A stretch of DNA of 64,000 nt from Actinobacteria bacterium OV320 (GTDB lineage: Bacteria > Actinomycetota > Actinomycetes > Streptomycetales > Streptomycetaceae): assembly GCA_001298545.1 (NCBI GenBank), contig LJCX01000001.1, positions 186,001 through 250,000 on the forward strand, read 5' to 3'. How positions within the stretch are numbered: position 1 is the stretch's first letter; each line of letters starts with the position of its first letter. The position numbers and the translations under genes are program-made. Shown one piece after another: positions 19,478-28,383 of this stretch. The notes below the pieces were generated by a model, which did no database searches, had not been told where the DNA came from, and saw only the letters and a list, made by a program, of their open reading frames with translations.

Positions 19478-20084
19478 CGTGCGCACCCCCCTGGGTGCCA
19501 CCGCCGACAACGGTCTGAAGATCGTCGTCGTGGGCGGCTTCGGCGTCGGAAAGACGACCATGGTCCGTTCGGTCAGCGAGATCCGTCCCCTCAACACCGA
19601 GGAGACGATGACGAGGGCCGGCGAGGCGGTCGACGACATCAGCGAGGTCCGCGGGAAGACCGCGACCACCGTGCCCTTCGATTTCGGCCGGATCACCCTC
19701 GACGAGCGCAACGTGCTGTACCTCTTCGGCGCGCCCGGCCAGGAACGCTTCTGGTTCCTGTGGGACCGGCTGTTCTCCGGCACCCTCGGCGCGGTCGTCC
19801 TGGTCGACACCCGGCGCATCGACGACTCCTGGTACGCCATCGACCGTCTGGAGCGCCACGGCACGCCGTTCATCGTGGCCTGCAACGACTTCGGCGGCGC
19901 CCGCCACGCGCACAGCGACGTCCGCGAGGCCCTCGACCTCGATCCGCAGGTGCCCCTGATCGACTGCGACGCCCGTACCCGGGAGTCCAGCAAGCAGGTC
20001 CTCATCACGCTCGTCCAGCACATCCAGAGCCGGTACGCCGGGCAGAGAGCCCACGCCGCCGCTTCACCACGGGAGTTCGTGTGA
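19458..20084 (+). CDS. cvnD: Conservon small GTPase CvnD
   Basis: 208 residues. A P-loop GGFGVGKTTMVRSVSEI begins near residue 24. The G3 region reads APGQERFWFLWDRL in place of DxxGQ, and the base-recognition motif is ACNDFGGA in place of NKxD; both changes are normal for the Cvn/MglA-like branch. It would switch between GDP and GTP under control of CvnB. The start is a TTG inside cvnC. The TGA stop overlaps the GTG of the downstream P450, which points to direct co-production of switch and oxygenases. Confidence 0.9.
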   Translation: MDSATSDVRTPLGATADNGLKIVVVGGFGVGKTTMVRSVSEIRPLNTEETMTRAGEAVDDISEVRGKTATTVPFDFGRITLDERNVLYLFGAPGQERFWFLWDRLFSGTLGAVVLVDTRRIDDSWYAIDRLERHGTPFIVACNDFGGARHAHSDVREALDLDPQVPLIDCDARTRESSKQVLITLVQHIQSRYAGQRAHAAASPREFV

Positions 20085-21298
20085 GCACCGACGCCGTTCC
20101 GCTCAGCGGTTCGCGCTTCCAGACCGAACCCGCACGGCTGTACCGGGAGATGCGCGCACAGCACGGCGCCGTCACCCCGGTCCTGCTGGACGGCGGAGTC
20201 CCGGCCTGGCTCGTCCTCGGCTACCGCGAACTGCACCAGGTCACGGGCGACCCCGTCCTGTTCAGCCGCGACTCGGAGTTGTGGAACCAGTGGGACACGA
20301 TCCCCGGCGACTGGCCCCTGCTGCCGATGATCGGCCGCAAGCAGCCGTCGATCCTCTACACGGTCGGTGAGCGGCACCGCGAGCGGGCCGCCATGATCAG
20401 CAACGCGCTGGAGGCGAGCGACCCGACCCGGCTGCGCCGCCACGCCGAGCGGTTCGCCGACGAACTGATCGACGCCCTGTGCGCCGAGGGATCGGCCGAC
20501 CTCGTCGGCCAGTACGCCATGCTGCTGCCCGTACGCGTCCTGGCGCGGCTGTACGGCTTCTCCGACGAGGACGGCCCGGGCCTGGTCACCGCGCTCAACG
20601 ACATGATCGACGGCCGGGAGCGCGCTCTCGCCGGGCAGAGCCATCTGGCCTCCTCCATGGGCGAGTTGCTCGCCGCGCGCCGGGCCGCACCGGCCGACGA
20701 CGTCGTCTCGCGCATGCTGGCCGACCCCGGTGGCTTCACCGACGAGGAGATCGCCCAGGACCTGATGGTGATGATGGCGGCCGGACACCAGCCCACCGCC
20801 GACTGGATCGGCAACTCGCTGCGGCTGATGCTCACCGACGGCCGTTTCGCCGCCTCGCTCTTCGGCGGCCGCAACAGCGTCGCGGAGGCGATGAACGAGG
20901 TGCTCTGGGAGGACACGCCCACCCAGAACGTCGCCGGCCGCTGGGCGTCGCGGGACACCCACCTCGGCCGCCAGCACATCCGGGCCGGAGACCTGCTCCT
21001 CCTCGGACTCCAGGCAGCCAACTCCGACCCCCAGGTGCGTCCCGTCGGCAACGAACTCACCGGCGGCAACAACGCCCACTTCTCCTTCGGCCACGGCGAG
21101 CACCGCTGCCCGTTCCCGGCCCAGGAAGTCGCCGAGGTCATCGCCCAGACGGGGATCGAGGTCGTCCTGGACCGGCTGCCCGACATCGATCTCGACGTTC
21201 CGGCCGAGTCCCTGACCCGCCGTCCCTCGCCCTGGCTGCGCGGGCTGACGGAACTGCCCGTGCGGTTCACCCCCACCCCTGCCCTGGGAGGCAACTGA
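20081..21298 (+). CDS. CYP157-like cytochrome P450 without a normal ExxR motif
   Basis: 405 residues from the GTG at 20081, which overlaps the cvnD stop. The I-helix (MMAAGHQPTADW) and haem-cysteine loop (FSFGHGEHRCPFPAQE) are present. The K-helix, which should read E-x-x-R, reads E-V-L-W (20897-20908). Loss of the Arg is the known hallmark of the CYP157 family of Streptomyces conservons, so this is probably a natural family trait and not a mutation. The residue after the haem Cys (Pro-Phe) is also unusual. Substrate unknown. Two bases separate its stop from the next P450. Confidence 0.85.
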   Translation: MSTDAVPLSGSRFQTEPARLYREMRAQHGAVTPVLLDGGVPAWLVLGYRELHQVTGDPVLFSRDSELWNQWDTIPGDWPLLPMIGRKQPSILYTVGERHRERAAMISNALEASDPTRLRRHAERFADELIDALCAEGSADLVGQYAMLLPVRVLARLYGFSDEDGPGLVTALNDMIDGRERALAGQSHLASSMGELLAARRAAPADDVVSRMLADPGGFTDEEIAQDLMVMMAAGHQPTADWIGNSLRLMLTDGRFAASLFGGRNSVAEAMNEVLWEDTPTQNVAGRWASRDTHLGRQHIRAGDLLLLGLQAANSDPQVRPVGNELTGGNNAHFSFGHGEHRCPFPAQEVAEVIAQTGIEVVLDRLPDIDLDVPAESLTRRPSPWLRGLTELPVRFTPTPALGGN

Positions 21299-21300
21299 TC

Positions 21301-22536
21301 ATGACGTCCGGAACCGAAGAGCTGCGGATTCCCCTGGATCCGTTCGTCACCGACCTGGACGGGGAGAGCGCCAGGCTGCGGGCGGCGGGACCGCTGGCCG
21401 CGGTCGAACTGCCCGGCGGGGTCCCGGTGTGGGCGGTCACCCGGCACGCCGAGGCCAAGGCGCTGCTGACGGACCCCCGGCTGGTCAAGGACATCAACGT
21501 GTGGGGTGCCTGGCAGCGCGGCGAGATCCCGCCCGACTGGCCTCTGATCGGCCTGGCCAACCCCGGCCGCTCCATGCTGACCGTGGACGGCGCCGACCAC
21601 CGCAGGATGCGCGGCCTCGTCGCCCAGGCCCTCACCCCGCGCCGGGTGGAGGCGATGCGCGAGCGGATCACGGAACTCACCGGACGACTGCTGGACCAGC
21701 TGCCCACCGACGCCGAAGTCGTCGACCTCAAGGCGGAGTTCGCCTACCCGCTGCCGACGTACGTCGTCGCCGACCTCATGGGTATCGAGGAGAGCCGGCT
21801 GCCGCGGCTGAAGGCGCTGTTCGAGAAGTTCTTCTCCACCCAGACCCCGCCCGCGGAGGTCGTCGCCACCCTCGTCGAACTGGCCGGGATCATGGCCGAG
21901 ACCGTCGCCGCCAAGCGTGCCGAGCCCGGTGACGACCTGACCAGCGCGCTCGTCCTGGCCTCGGAGGACGGTGACCGGCTCACCGACGAGGAGATCGTCT
22001 CCACCCTCCAGCTCATGGTCGCCGCGGGTCACGAGACCACCATCTCGCTGATCGTCAGCGCCGTCGTCAACCTCTCCGCCCACCCGGACCAGCGGGCACT
22101 GGTCCTGTCGGGCGCGGCGGACTGGTCCGCGGTGATCGAGGAGACCCTCCGCTGGTCGACGCCGACGTCGCACGTGCTGATCCGGTTCGCGACCGAGGAC
22201 GTGCCGGTCGGCGACCGGGTCATTCCGGCGGGCGACGCGCTCATCGTCTCGTACGGCGCGATAGGCCGCGACGAAGAGGCGCACGGTCCCTCGGCCGGTG
22301 ACTTCGACATCACCCGCGAGACCCGCACCCGCCACATATCCTTCGGCCACGGACCGCACGTCTGCCCCGGCGCCGCCCTGTCCCGTCTGGAGGCGGGCGT
22401 GGCGCTGCCCGCGCTGTACGCCCGCTTCCCCGGGCTGGACCTGGCGGTGGCCCCGTCGGCCCTGCGCCACAAGCCGGTGCTGACCCAGAACGACCTCTTC
22501 GAACTCCCCGTACGGCTCACCCCCTCGACCGCCTGA
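21301..22536 (+). CDS. CYP154-like cytochrome P450
   Basis: 411 residues from the ATG at 21301, with a GGGAGGC ribosome site. All P450 landmarks are normal: I-helix MVAAGHETTISL, ExxR as EETLRWSTP, and the haem loop FGHGPHVCPGAALSRLEA. CYP154 enzymes are the usual partners of CYP157 in conservons, and some oxidise steroids or macrolide-like substrates in vitro. No ferredoxin gene is present in the operon, so electrons must come from redox partners elsewhere. It is the last gene of the conservon, and a strong hairpin follows 70 bp downstream. Confidence 0.88.
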   Translation: MTSGTEELRIPLDPFVTDLDGESARLRAAGPLAAVELPGGVPVWAVTRHAEAKALLTDPRLVKDINVWGAWQRGEIPPDWPLIGLANPGRSMLTVDGADHRRMRGLVAQALTPRRVEAMRERITELTGRLLDQLPTDAEVVDLKAEFAYPLPTYVVADLMGIEESRLPRLKALFEKFFSTQTPPAEVVATLVELAGIMAETVAAKRAEPGDDLTSALVLASEDGDRLTDEEIVSTLQLMVAAGHETTISLIVSAVVNLSAHPDQRALVLSGAADWSAVIEETLRWSTPTSHVLIRFATEDVPVGDRVIPAGDALIVSYGAIGRDEEAHGPSAGDFDITRETRTRHISFGHGPHVCPGAALSRLEAGVALPALYARFPGLDLAVAPSALRHKPVLTQNDLFELPVRLTPSTA

Positions 22537-22607
22537 CGCATTCGCGAGCGCCGCTTCCACACCCGTGCATCCGTACGGCCGTGGCGCGAGGAAGAACCAG
22601 GTGACGC

Positions 22608-22644
22608 GCTCCCGTCCCGTGACCCCCCGAGCCGGGACGGGAGC
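22608..22644 (+). terminator. Hairpin terminator of the conservon
   Basis: GCTCCCGTCCCG and CGGGACGGGAGC form perfect 12-bp arms around a 13-bp loop, between the last P450 and the converging GNAT gene. It can serve both directions. Confidence 0.75.
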
Positions 22645-22699
22645 CGTCCCGCGCAGGCCGAGTAGTTCCCCGTCCCGCACTTGACGGTCGGACGGCGGT

Positions 22700-23242
22700 C
22701 TAGACCTTCGCGTCCCGCTTCCATTCCTGGACGAGGAGCCCGAGCAGCACCTCGTCCAGGAACTCGCCCATCACCCAGGCCGAGGAGCGCAGCACGCCCT
22801 CGCGGACGAAGCCGTTGCGCTCTGCCGAGCGCAGCATCGCCGCGTTGTCCGACAGCGTCTCGATCTGCAGCCGCTGCAGGCTCCGCACGACGAAACCGTA
22901 GTGGCACAGCACCGCGACCACATCGGTGCCGTAGCCCTTGCCACGGGCGGACGGGAGCAGTCCGAGGCCGATATGGGCGGTCCGGTTGTGGCTGTCGATG
23001 CCCCACAGCGTGGCGGTTCCGACCAGGGTTCCGCCCTCCAGCTCCACCACGGAGAACCGGACGTTTCCCTGCTCCGTGTCGTCCACCACGAGCCGCGGAT
23101 CCTTCGAGCCGGGCGTGATCGGCCGCCACGGCCCGCCTTCGGCCCGCGAGGAGTTGACCACGTCGTCGTAGAGCTCGGTCCGAAGGATCGGGATGTCGTC
23201 CTCGTGCCGGGCCCTGAGCCCGACCTTGTCGCCTGTGAGCAT
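22700..23242 (-). CDS. GNAT-family N-acetyltransferase (RimJ-like)
   Basis: 180 residues. The fold is marked by the start KVGLRARHEDDIPILRTEL, the acetyl-CoA-binding LGLLPSARGKGYGTDVV (R/Q-x-x-G-x-G/A), and the C-terminal RSAERNGFVREGVLRS. The layout is that of the RimJ/RimL branch, which acetylates protein N-termini, antibiotics or small amines; the substrate is not evident. Monocistronic. Confidence 0.88.
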   Translation of the reverse strand: MLTGDKVGLRARHEDDIPILRTELYDDVVNSSRAEGGPWRPITPGSKDPRLVVDDTEQGNVRFSVVELEGGTLVGTATLWGIDSHNRTAHIGLGLLPSARGKGYGTDVVAVLCHYGFVVRSLQRLQIETLSDNAAMLRSAERNGFVREGVLRSSAWVMGEFLDEVLLGLLVQEWKRDAKV

Positions 23243-23560
23243 GCAAGCTTCTTATCCGGCCGGACCGGCCGGCGGCAAACCAATAAGCATGCCGAGACCG
23301 CCGCACGGGCGCCGTGAAGTGGCGGCGCCTGTCGCTTCGTTCTACCGGATGCGGATTCCTCGGAGCGGTGGGCGCGGGCCCGGCGAGGGAGCCGTCCGGA
23401 CCGGGTCCGGTAGTCGCCGAAAGCCTGGGGCAGAGGGTGCACGGGTGGTGACGATAAGCTTACGCGGTGCGCCGGAATTCCCGTCGCGCCGGCGAAGGGG
23501 CTGTCGGAGGATCGGAGAAGGCCGGTCCGGCCGGGCGCGGGGCCAGAAGGAGGCGATGGG
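23243..23560. other. Divergent intergenic region with nested inverted repeat
   Basis: This 318-bp gap between the GNAT and Ppx/GppA genes contains CCGGCCGG-A-CCGGCCGG (about 23256-23272), nested inside outer half-sites GCATGC...TTAT and ATAAGCATGC, which gives a potential long hairpin or operator close to the GNAT start. AT-rich TAAGCTTA near 23455 may be part of the promoter for the phosphatase gene. No ORF is supported. Confidence 0.4.
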
Positions 23561-24514
23561 ATGCGGCAGGCGAGTGTGCTCGACGTCGGGTGCCACAGTG
23601 CTCTGCTGACGGTGGTGCGGGGGCGTCCGGGTGCGGAGCTGGAGCCGGTGTTCTCCCGCAAGGTGCGCCTGAGCCTGCACGAGACCCTCGACCGCAAGGG
23701 GCGGCTGGACAAGGCCGGGGTGAAGAGCGTCGAGCGGGCCGTGGCCGAGGCTGTCGACGCCGACCCACGGCTGCGCGGACAGGACGTGTTCGCGTTCGCG
23801 ACCTCCGTCATCCGGGACGCCCCCAACTGCGACGAGATCATCGCGCGGGTGGCACGGACCACGGGCACCCGGCTGCGCGTGCTGGCGGGCGAGGAGGAGG
23901 CACGGCTGGCCTACGTGGCCGCCCGCCGCTGGGCGGGCCCGACGGCCGGGAAGCTGCTGGTCCTGGACATCGGGGGCGGCACCGTGGAGATCGCCTCCGG
24001 CACCGGAGAGCAGCCGGACGTCGTCCACTCGCTGCCGCTGGGCGCCCGCAGGATCACCCGGGACTGGCTTCCCGGGGGCGCCGCGCCGTCCCCGCGCCGC
24101 CTCGCCGAGATCCGGCAGCACCTCCGCCGGTCCCTGGAAGGTGTCCCCGGCCTGCCGCAGGCCGAGCCGGGCGGGTGCGTGCTGGCCTGCTCCAAGACCT
24201 TCGAACAGCTCGCCCGGCTCGCCGCAGCGCGGAGCAAGACACCGCGAGCCCGGCGGAGGCTGGCGCTGCCTCGACTGCGCGCATCGGTCTCCCTGCTGGC
24301 CGCCGCGGGACCGTCCCGTCGTGCCGAGCTGCCGGGCATCTCCCGGCACCGCGCCGAACAGTCCCTGGCGGGAGCCCTGATAGCCCAGGCCCTCATGGAA
24401 GCCTGCGGGGTCAAGAACGTCGAGATCTGCCCCTGGTCCACCCGTGAAGGACTGCTGCTCGAACGCCTCGGCGTGCCTCCCACGCCCGCCGGGCGTCCCC
24501 GCGTCGTCGCCTGA
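23561..24514 (+). CDS. Ppx/GppA family phosphatase
   Basis: 317 residues, the short actinobacterial form of the exopolyphosphatase / pppGpp phosphohydrolase family (ASKHA fold). Phosphate-loop motifs are LDVGCHSALLTVV at the N-terminus, FATSVIRDAPN, GEEEARLAYVA and DIGGGTVEIASG. The C-terminal half keeps the SLPLGARRIT helix and the RAEQSLAGALIAQALMEA helix. The reaction is hydrolysis of polyphosphate or of the gamma/5'-phosphate of pppGpp; which applies cannot be told from sequence. The start at 23561 has an AGGAGGCGA ribosome site. Confidence 0.88.
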   Translation: MRQASVLDVGCHSALLTVVRGRPGAELEPVFSRKVRLSLHETLDRKGRLDKAGVKSVERAVAEAVDADPRLRGQDVFAFATSVIRDAPNCDEIIARVARTTGTRLRVLAGEEEARLAYVAARRWAGPTAGKLLVLDIGGGTVEIASGTGEQPDVVHSLPLGARRITRDWLPGGAAPSPRRLAEIRQHLRRSLEGVPGLPQAEPGGCVLACSKTFEQLARLAAARSKTPRARRRLALPRLRASVSLLAAAGPSRRAELPGISRHRAEQSLAGALIAQALMEACGVKNVEICPWSTREGLLLERLGVPPTPAGRPRVVA

Positions 24515-24627
24515 AGCCGACGGGCGTCTGGATCCGCCGGGCGCCTGAACCCGGCGGGCGTCGAGAGCCCCGGCGTCCGGGACCGTCACGGTGGCCGTCC
24601 TGGACGGGCACGGGAGCGGTACGGTGC

Positions 24628-24887
24628 TCAACCGGGTTGTGCGACCGAGGACCACATGCCGAACCACTGCTCGGCGCCCCACTCCTCGAACCGTCGCACC
24701 TCGGTGAACCCCGGCTTCGCGGCGAGGCGCATCGAGCGGTAGTGGCGGTCTGGGTGCAGAGCACCACCGGCTCGCCGGGAAGCGCGTCGGCGAACCAGCC
24801 GAGCTCCGCCGCGCACCCCTCGGCGGCGTACCCGCGTCCCCAGGCCTTCGGTGAGAACAGGTAGAACCTTTGACGGCGGCCACGCAC
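24628..24887 (-). pseudogene. GNAT acetyltransferase remnant, truncated and frameshifted
   Basis: One minus-strand frame carries FYLFSPKAWGRGYAAEG and LGWFADALPGEPVVLCTQTA, the acetyl-CoA-binding half of a GNAT enzyme. A second frame continues with RSMRLAAKPGFTEVRRFEEW to the natural C-terminus near 24628. At least one base is lost between them (about 24750), and the first 80-100 residues are missing; a 10-bp tandem repeat lies where they should be. A dead gene copy, unrelated in sequence to the intact GNAT gene at 22700. Confidence 0.65.
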
Positions 24888-24927
24888 GAGCCGAGCCGGT
24901 GAACCGAGGCCCAGGACGCCGTCGCCT

Positions 24928-24986
24928 CGACGGGGGACGACGGGGGACGACGGGGGACGGCCGGGGACGGCCGGGGACGACCGACG
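24928..24986. repeat. 10-bp tandem repeat CGACGGGGGA / CGGCCGGGGA
   Basis: About five and a half copies of a 10-bp unit run in tandem (three of CGACGGGGGA, then two of CGGCCGGGGA). It abuts the 5' end of the GNAT remnant and may be the slippage product that removed the rest of that gene. Confidence 0.75.
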
Positions 24987-25112
24987 CGGCCCGTCCGCAC
25001 GGCTCCGCGTTGCGCCTTCGCTTTACTGGGGGCGTCGGTTGGGTGATGCTGACCCGGCGTTGGAGGATGATCGACACGGCAGGAGCGGGTCGGTCCGGAG
25101 GGGGAGACCGCC

Positions 25113-28100
25113 GTGGTGCGCGTAGTGCTGCTTGGACCGATTCAGGTGTACGCCGACGATGTGACGCCGGTCGGGGTGGGTGGCGTCCGGCTGCGGATGC
25201 TCCTCGCCAGGCTCGCCCTCGAAGAGGGCCGGGCGGTGTCCGTCGACTCCCTCGTCGACGGCCTGTGGGGAGAGGAGCCGCCCGCCGACGCGGCCAACGC
25301 GCTGCAGGCGCTGGTGTCCCGGCTGCGCAGGGCGCTGCGCGGGTCCGCGTCGGTGGAGTCCGCGTCCGGCGGATACCGGCTCTCGGTGCGGGCCGAGGAC
25401 GTGGACGTGCACCGATTCGAGGAGCTGGCCGCTCGGGGCAGGCGGGAACTCGCGGCCGGACGGGCCGGCGAGGCGGCCTCGCTGCTCGGAACGGCGCTCG
25501 GGCTGTGGCAGGGCGCGGCGCTCGCCGATGTCCTGGACGCTCCGTTCGCCGGGCCCGTCGCGACCCGCCTCGACGATCTGCGGACCGCGGCGGCCGAGGA
25601 CCGCTGCGATGCCGAGCTACGGCTCGGACGGTACGGAGGGGTACTCGCGGATCTCGAAGCGGCCGGCGCCGAGCGGCCGTTGAGCGAACGGGTCGCCGGG
25701 CTGCGGATGCGCGCGCTGTCCGCGGCCGGACGGCAGTCCGACGCCCTCGCGGTGTACGAGGCGATACGTGAGCGGCTCGACGACGAACTCGGCGTCGTCC
25801 CCTCGGCCGAGCTGCGGGAGATCCATCTGGCCTTGCTGCGAGGCGAGTTGGAGACGCCCGCCGAGCGGGCCGAGGCCGCCGCGAGCCGCCTCCCGGCCAG
25901 GCTGACCAGCTTCGTCGGCCGCGACGCGGAACTGAGCGGACTCGGCCGGCAGTTGGCCCACAGTCGGCTCGTCACCATCGTCGGCCCCGGTGGCGCGGGC
26001 AAGACCCGCCTCTCCTTCGAAGCGGCCACCCGGGACCGCGCTCACGCGCGCGGCCGGGTCTGGTTCGTGCCGCTCGCCGGGGTGAGCGCACCGGACCAGC
26101 TGGCCGATGCGGTACTCGGCGCCCTCAGCTCGACCGACGGCCGCCTCTACGACGCCGGCCAGGGGCAGCGGGCCACCCCGGCCGAGCGCATGGCCGGGCT
26201 CTTGGGCAGTGGCGACGCCCTGCTCCTGCTCGACAACTGCGAGCACCTCGTCGAGGCGGCCGCGGAACTCGCCGCCGAACTCCTCGACCAGCTGCCGGAG
26301 TTGCGGATCCTCGCCACCAGCCGCGAGGCCCTCGCCATCACCGGCGAGTCCCTGTGTCACCTCGGCCCACTCGACGTACCGACAGGATCGCCGGAGCCCG
26401 CCGAGGCCGCGCAGTCGCCCGCCGTCCGCCTCTTCGTCGAGCGGGCCGCCGGAGTCCGGCCGGACTTCACGCTCGACGACCTGACCCTCGACGCCGTGGT
26501 CGAGGTCTGCCGACGGCTCGACGGGATGCCGCTGGCCCTCGAACTGGCCGCGGCGAAGCTCCGCTCGATGAGCGTCGAGCAGATCGCACGTCGCCTCGAC
26601 GACCGCTTCCGTCTCCTCGCCTCGGGCAGCCGCACCGCCCTGCCCCGCCAGCGCACCCTGCTCGCGCTCGTCGAGTGGAGCTGGGACCTGCTCGACGAAC
26701 CCGAGCGGATCCTCGCCCGCAGACTGTCGGCGTTCCCGGGCGGCGCGACCGTCTCGGCGCTCGAAGCCGTGTGCGCGGACCCGTCGCTTCCGGCCGCCGA
26801 CATCCCGTACGTCCTGGACGCCCTGGTCGAGAAATCGCTCGTCGACCATGCTGACGACGGGGCGGGCGAGCCGCGCTACCGCATGCTCGAGACGGTACGC
26901 GCGTACGCCGCGAGGCAGCTCGCCGACGCCGAGTCCGGCGACGCCCTCACCAAGCGCTATACCGCGTACTTCCTGGCCCTCGCGGAAGAACACGAACCCC
27001 GCCTCCGTACCGGCGAACAGCTGCGTGCGATCGAGGTCTTCGACGCCGAACACGACAATCTCGTCCTCGCGTTGCGGCTGGTCGTCGACGCTCGGGACGC
27101 GAGCCCGGCCGCACGCTTCGCCGGGGCGATGTTCTGGTACTGGGGGATCAGGGGGATGGGCACTCTGCTCGACACGTATCGGGCGGAGGTCGCCGGGCCT
27201 GACGCCATAGCCGCACGAGGCTCCGTACGGGTACGGGATTCCGTACAGGGAGGGGTCGGCCGACGTCCGGCCGTCGAGGGCGAGTCGGCGACGGCACGTG
27301 AGTTCCACCCGGCCGTACTGCTCCTGCGGATGTCCCAGGCGTCCTTCCCCGCCGGCGGGCCGGGGCCGGACGGAGCCGCGGACCGCAGCGCTCTCGACTC
27401 GCCCGATCCCTGGGTGCGCGCCAGCGCCCACCTGGCGCGGGACTTCGCCCTCACCGAACAGGGTGATCTGGTCACCGGCGCAGACTCACGGATCGAGGCC
27501 CTGCGCGGCTTCGAGGAGGTGGGCGACCGCTGGGGGCTCGTGATGAGCCTGCTCCCGATCGGCCGCGACCACTCCCTGCGCGGCGAGTACCCCCAGGCCA
27601 TCGCCACCTTCGAACGAACCGTGGCACTCAGCTCCGAACTCGGCACCGAGGACTACCTCTACCTCAGCAAGGCCAGGCTCGCCCGCGAACGGCGGCGCAG
27701 CGGCGACCTGGCAGGCGCCTTCCGCGATCTGCGCGCCGCCCACCGGCAGGCCCGCGAGCAGGGACAGCTGCGCCTGGAGGCCAACATCCTCGTGGGCCTG
27801 GCCAATGTGTACCGCAGGGCCGGTGACCTGGCGCAGTCCGACGCGACCCTCGACCGTCTCGAGGAGCTGAGCGCCAGGCGTCCCTCCCTCCGAGAGCTGG
27901 CCCGCGACCTGATCGTCAGCACCCGTGTCGAGAACCGTCTCGCCGAGGGGGACGCGGTGCGGGCCAGGGCCCTGCTGCCCGAGGCGGCCGGCGCCCTGTT
28001 CGGCCAGGGAGCGGGCGCGGCGCTCGCCTGGGTGGCCGAACTGCTCGGCGGACTACGGGCATTGGAGGGCGCTCCGGAAGAGGGCGCCAAGTCGCTCGGC

Positions 28101-28289
28101 ATGAGCCAGGTGATGCGCGGCGCCTTCGACCGGGGCGAGCCGGAGTGGCGCGAGCTGATCGACCGCATCGTGGCGACGCTGGGCGAGGAAGGCTTCGAGA
28201 AGGCGTACGAGAACGGGGCCGCGTACTCCCGTGAGGACGCGCTGCGGTGGCTGGAGGCAGAGACCCTGCGGGCGGCGCCGCGCAGCTGA
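25113..28289 (+). CDS. AfsR/SARP-like regulator with BTAD, NB-ARC and C-terminal helical repeats
   Basis: 1058 residues. Residues about 1-95 are an OmpR-type winged helix (MVRVVLLGPIQVY, ANALQALVSRLRRAL). Residues about 97-245 are the bacterial transcriptional activator domain (VHRFEELAARGRREL, LDDELGVVPSAELREIHLALL). An NB-ARC ATPase follows (P-loop VGPGGAGKTRLS near residue 291; LLLLDNCEHLVEAAAEL as Walker B; LATSREALAITGE). The last 450 residues are TPR-like helices. Large regulators of this build activate secondary-metabolite genes. It converges on the DrrAB exporter and lies about 3 kb from the type III polyketide synthase, either of which could be in its regulon. GTG start with GGGGGAGA ahead. 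Confidence 0.9.
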   Translation: MVRVVLLGPIQVYADDVTPVGVGGVRLRMLLARLALEEGRAVSVDSLVDGLWGEEPPADAANALQALVSRLRRALRGSASVESASGGYRLSVRAEDVDVHRFEELAARGRRELAAGRAGEAASLLGTALGLWQGAALADVLDAPFAGPVATRLDDLRTAAAEDRCDAELRLGRYGGVLADLEAAGAERPLSERVAGLRMRALSAAGRQSDALAVYEAIRERLDDELGVVPSAELREIHLALLRGELETPAERAEAAASRLPARLTSFVGRDAELSGLGRQLAHSRLVTIVGPGGAGKTRLSFEAATRDRAHARGRVWFVPLAGVSAPDQLADAVLGALSSTDGRLYDAGQGQRATPAERMAGLLGSGDALLLLDNCEHLVEAAAELAAELLDQLPELRILATSREALAITGESLCHLGPLDVPTGSPEPAEAAQSPAVRLFVERAAGVRPDFTLDDLTLDAVVEVCRRLDGMPLALELAAAKLRSMSVEQIARRLDDRFRLLASGSRTALPRQRTLLALVEWSWDLLDEPERILARRLSAFPGGATVSALEAVCADPSLPAADIPYVLDALVEKSLVDHADDGAGEPRYRMLETVRAYAARQLADAESGDALTKRYTAYFLALAEEHEPRLRTGEQLRAIEVFDAEHDNLVLALRLVVDARDASPAARFAGAMFWYWGIRGMGTLLDTYRAEVAGPDAIAARGSVRVRDSVQGGVGRRPAVEGESATAREFHPAVLLLRMSQASFPAGGPGPDGAADRSALDSPDPWVRASAHLARDFALTEQGDLVTGADSRIEALRGFEEVGDRWGLVMSLLPIGRDHSLRGEYPQAIATFERTVALSSELGTEDYLYLSKARLARERRRSGDLAGAFRDLRAAHRQAREQGQLRLEANILVGLANVYRRAGDLAQSDATLDRLEELSARRPSLRELARDLIVSTRVENRLAEGDAVRARALLPEAAGALFGQGAGAALAWVAELLGGLRALEGAPEEGAKSLGMSQVMRGAFDRGEPEWRELIDRIVATLGEEGFEKAYENGAAYSREDALRWLEAETLRAAPRS

Positions 28290-28317
28290 CGAGGCGCGCG
28301 CGGTTCTCATGCGGACA

Positions 28318-28364
28318 GCCGGGCGGGGTCCGCTCCACCCCCGTGGGTGCGGACCCCGCCCGGC
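28318..28364. terminator. Strong bidirectional hairpin terminator
   Basis: GCCGGGCGGGGTCCGC and GCGGACCCCGCCCGGC are perfect 16-bp arms around a 15-bp loop, placed between the convergent regulator and ABC permease genes. Confidence 0.85.
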
Positions 28365-28383
28365 AGGGCTTGTCACCGGAGGA

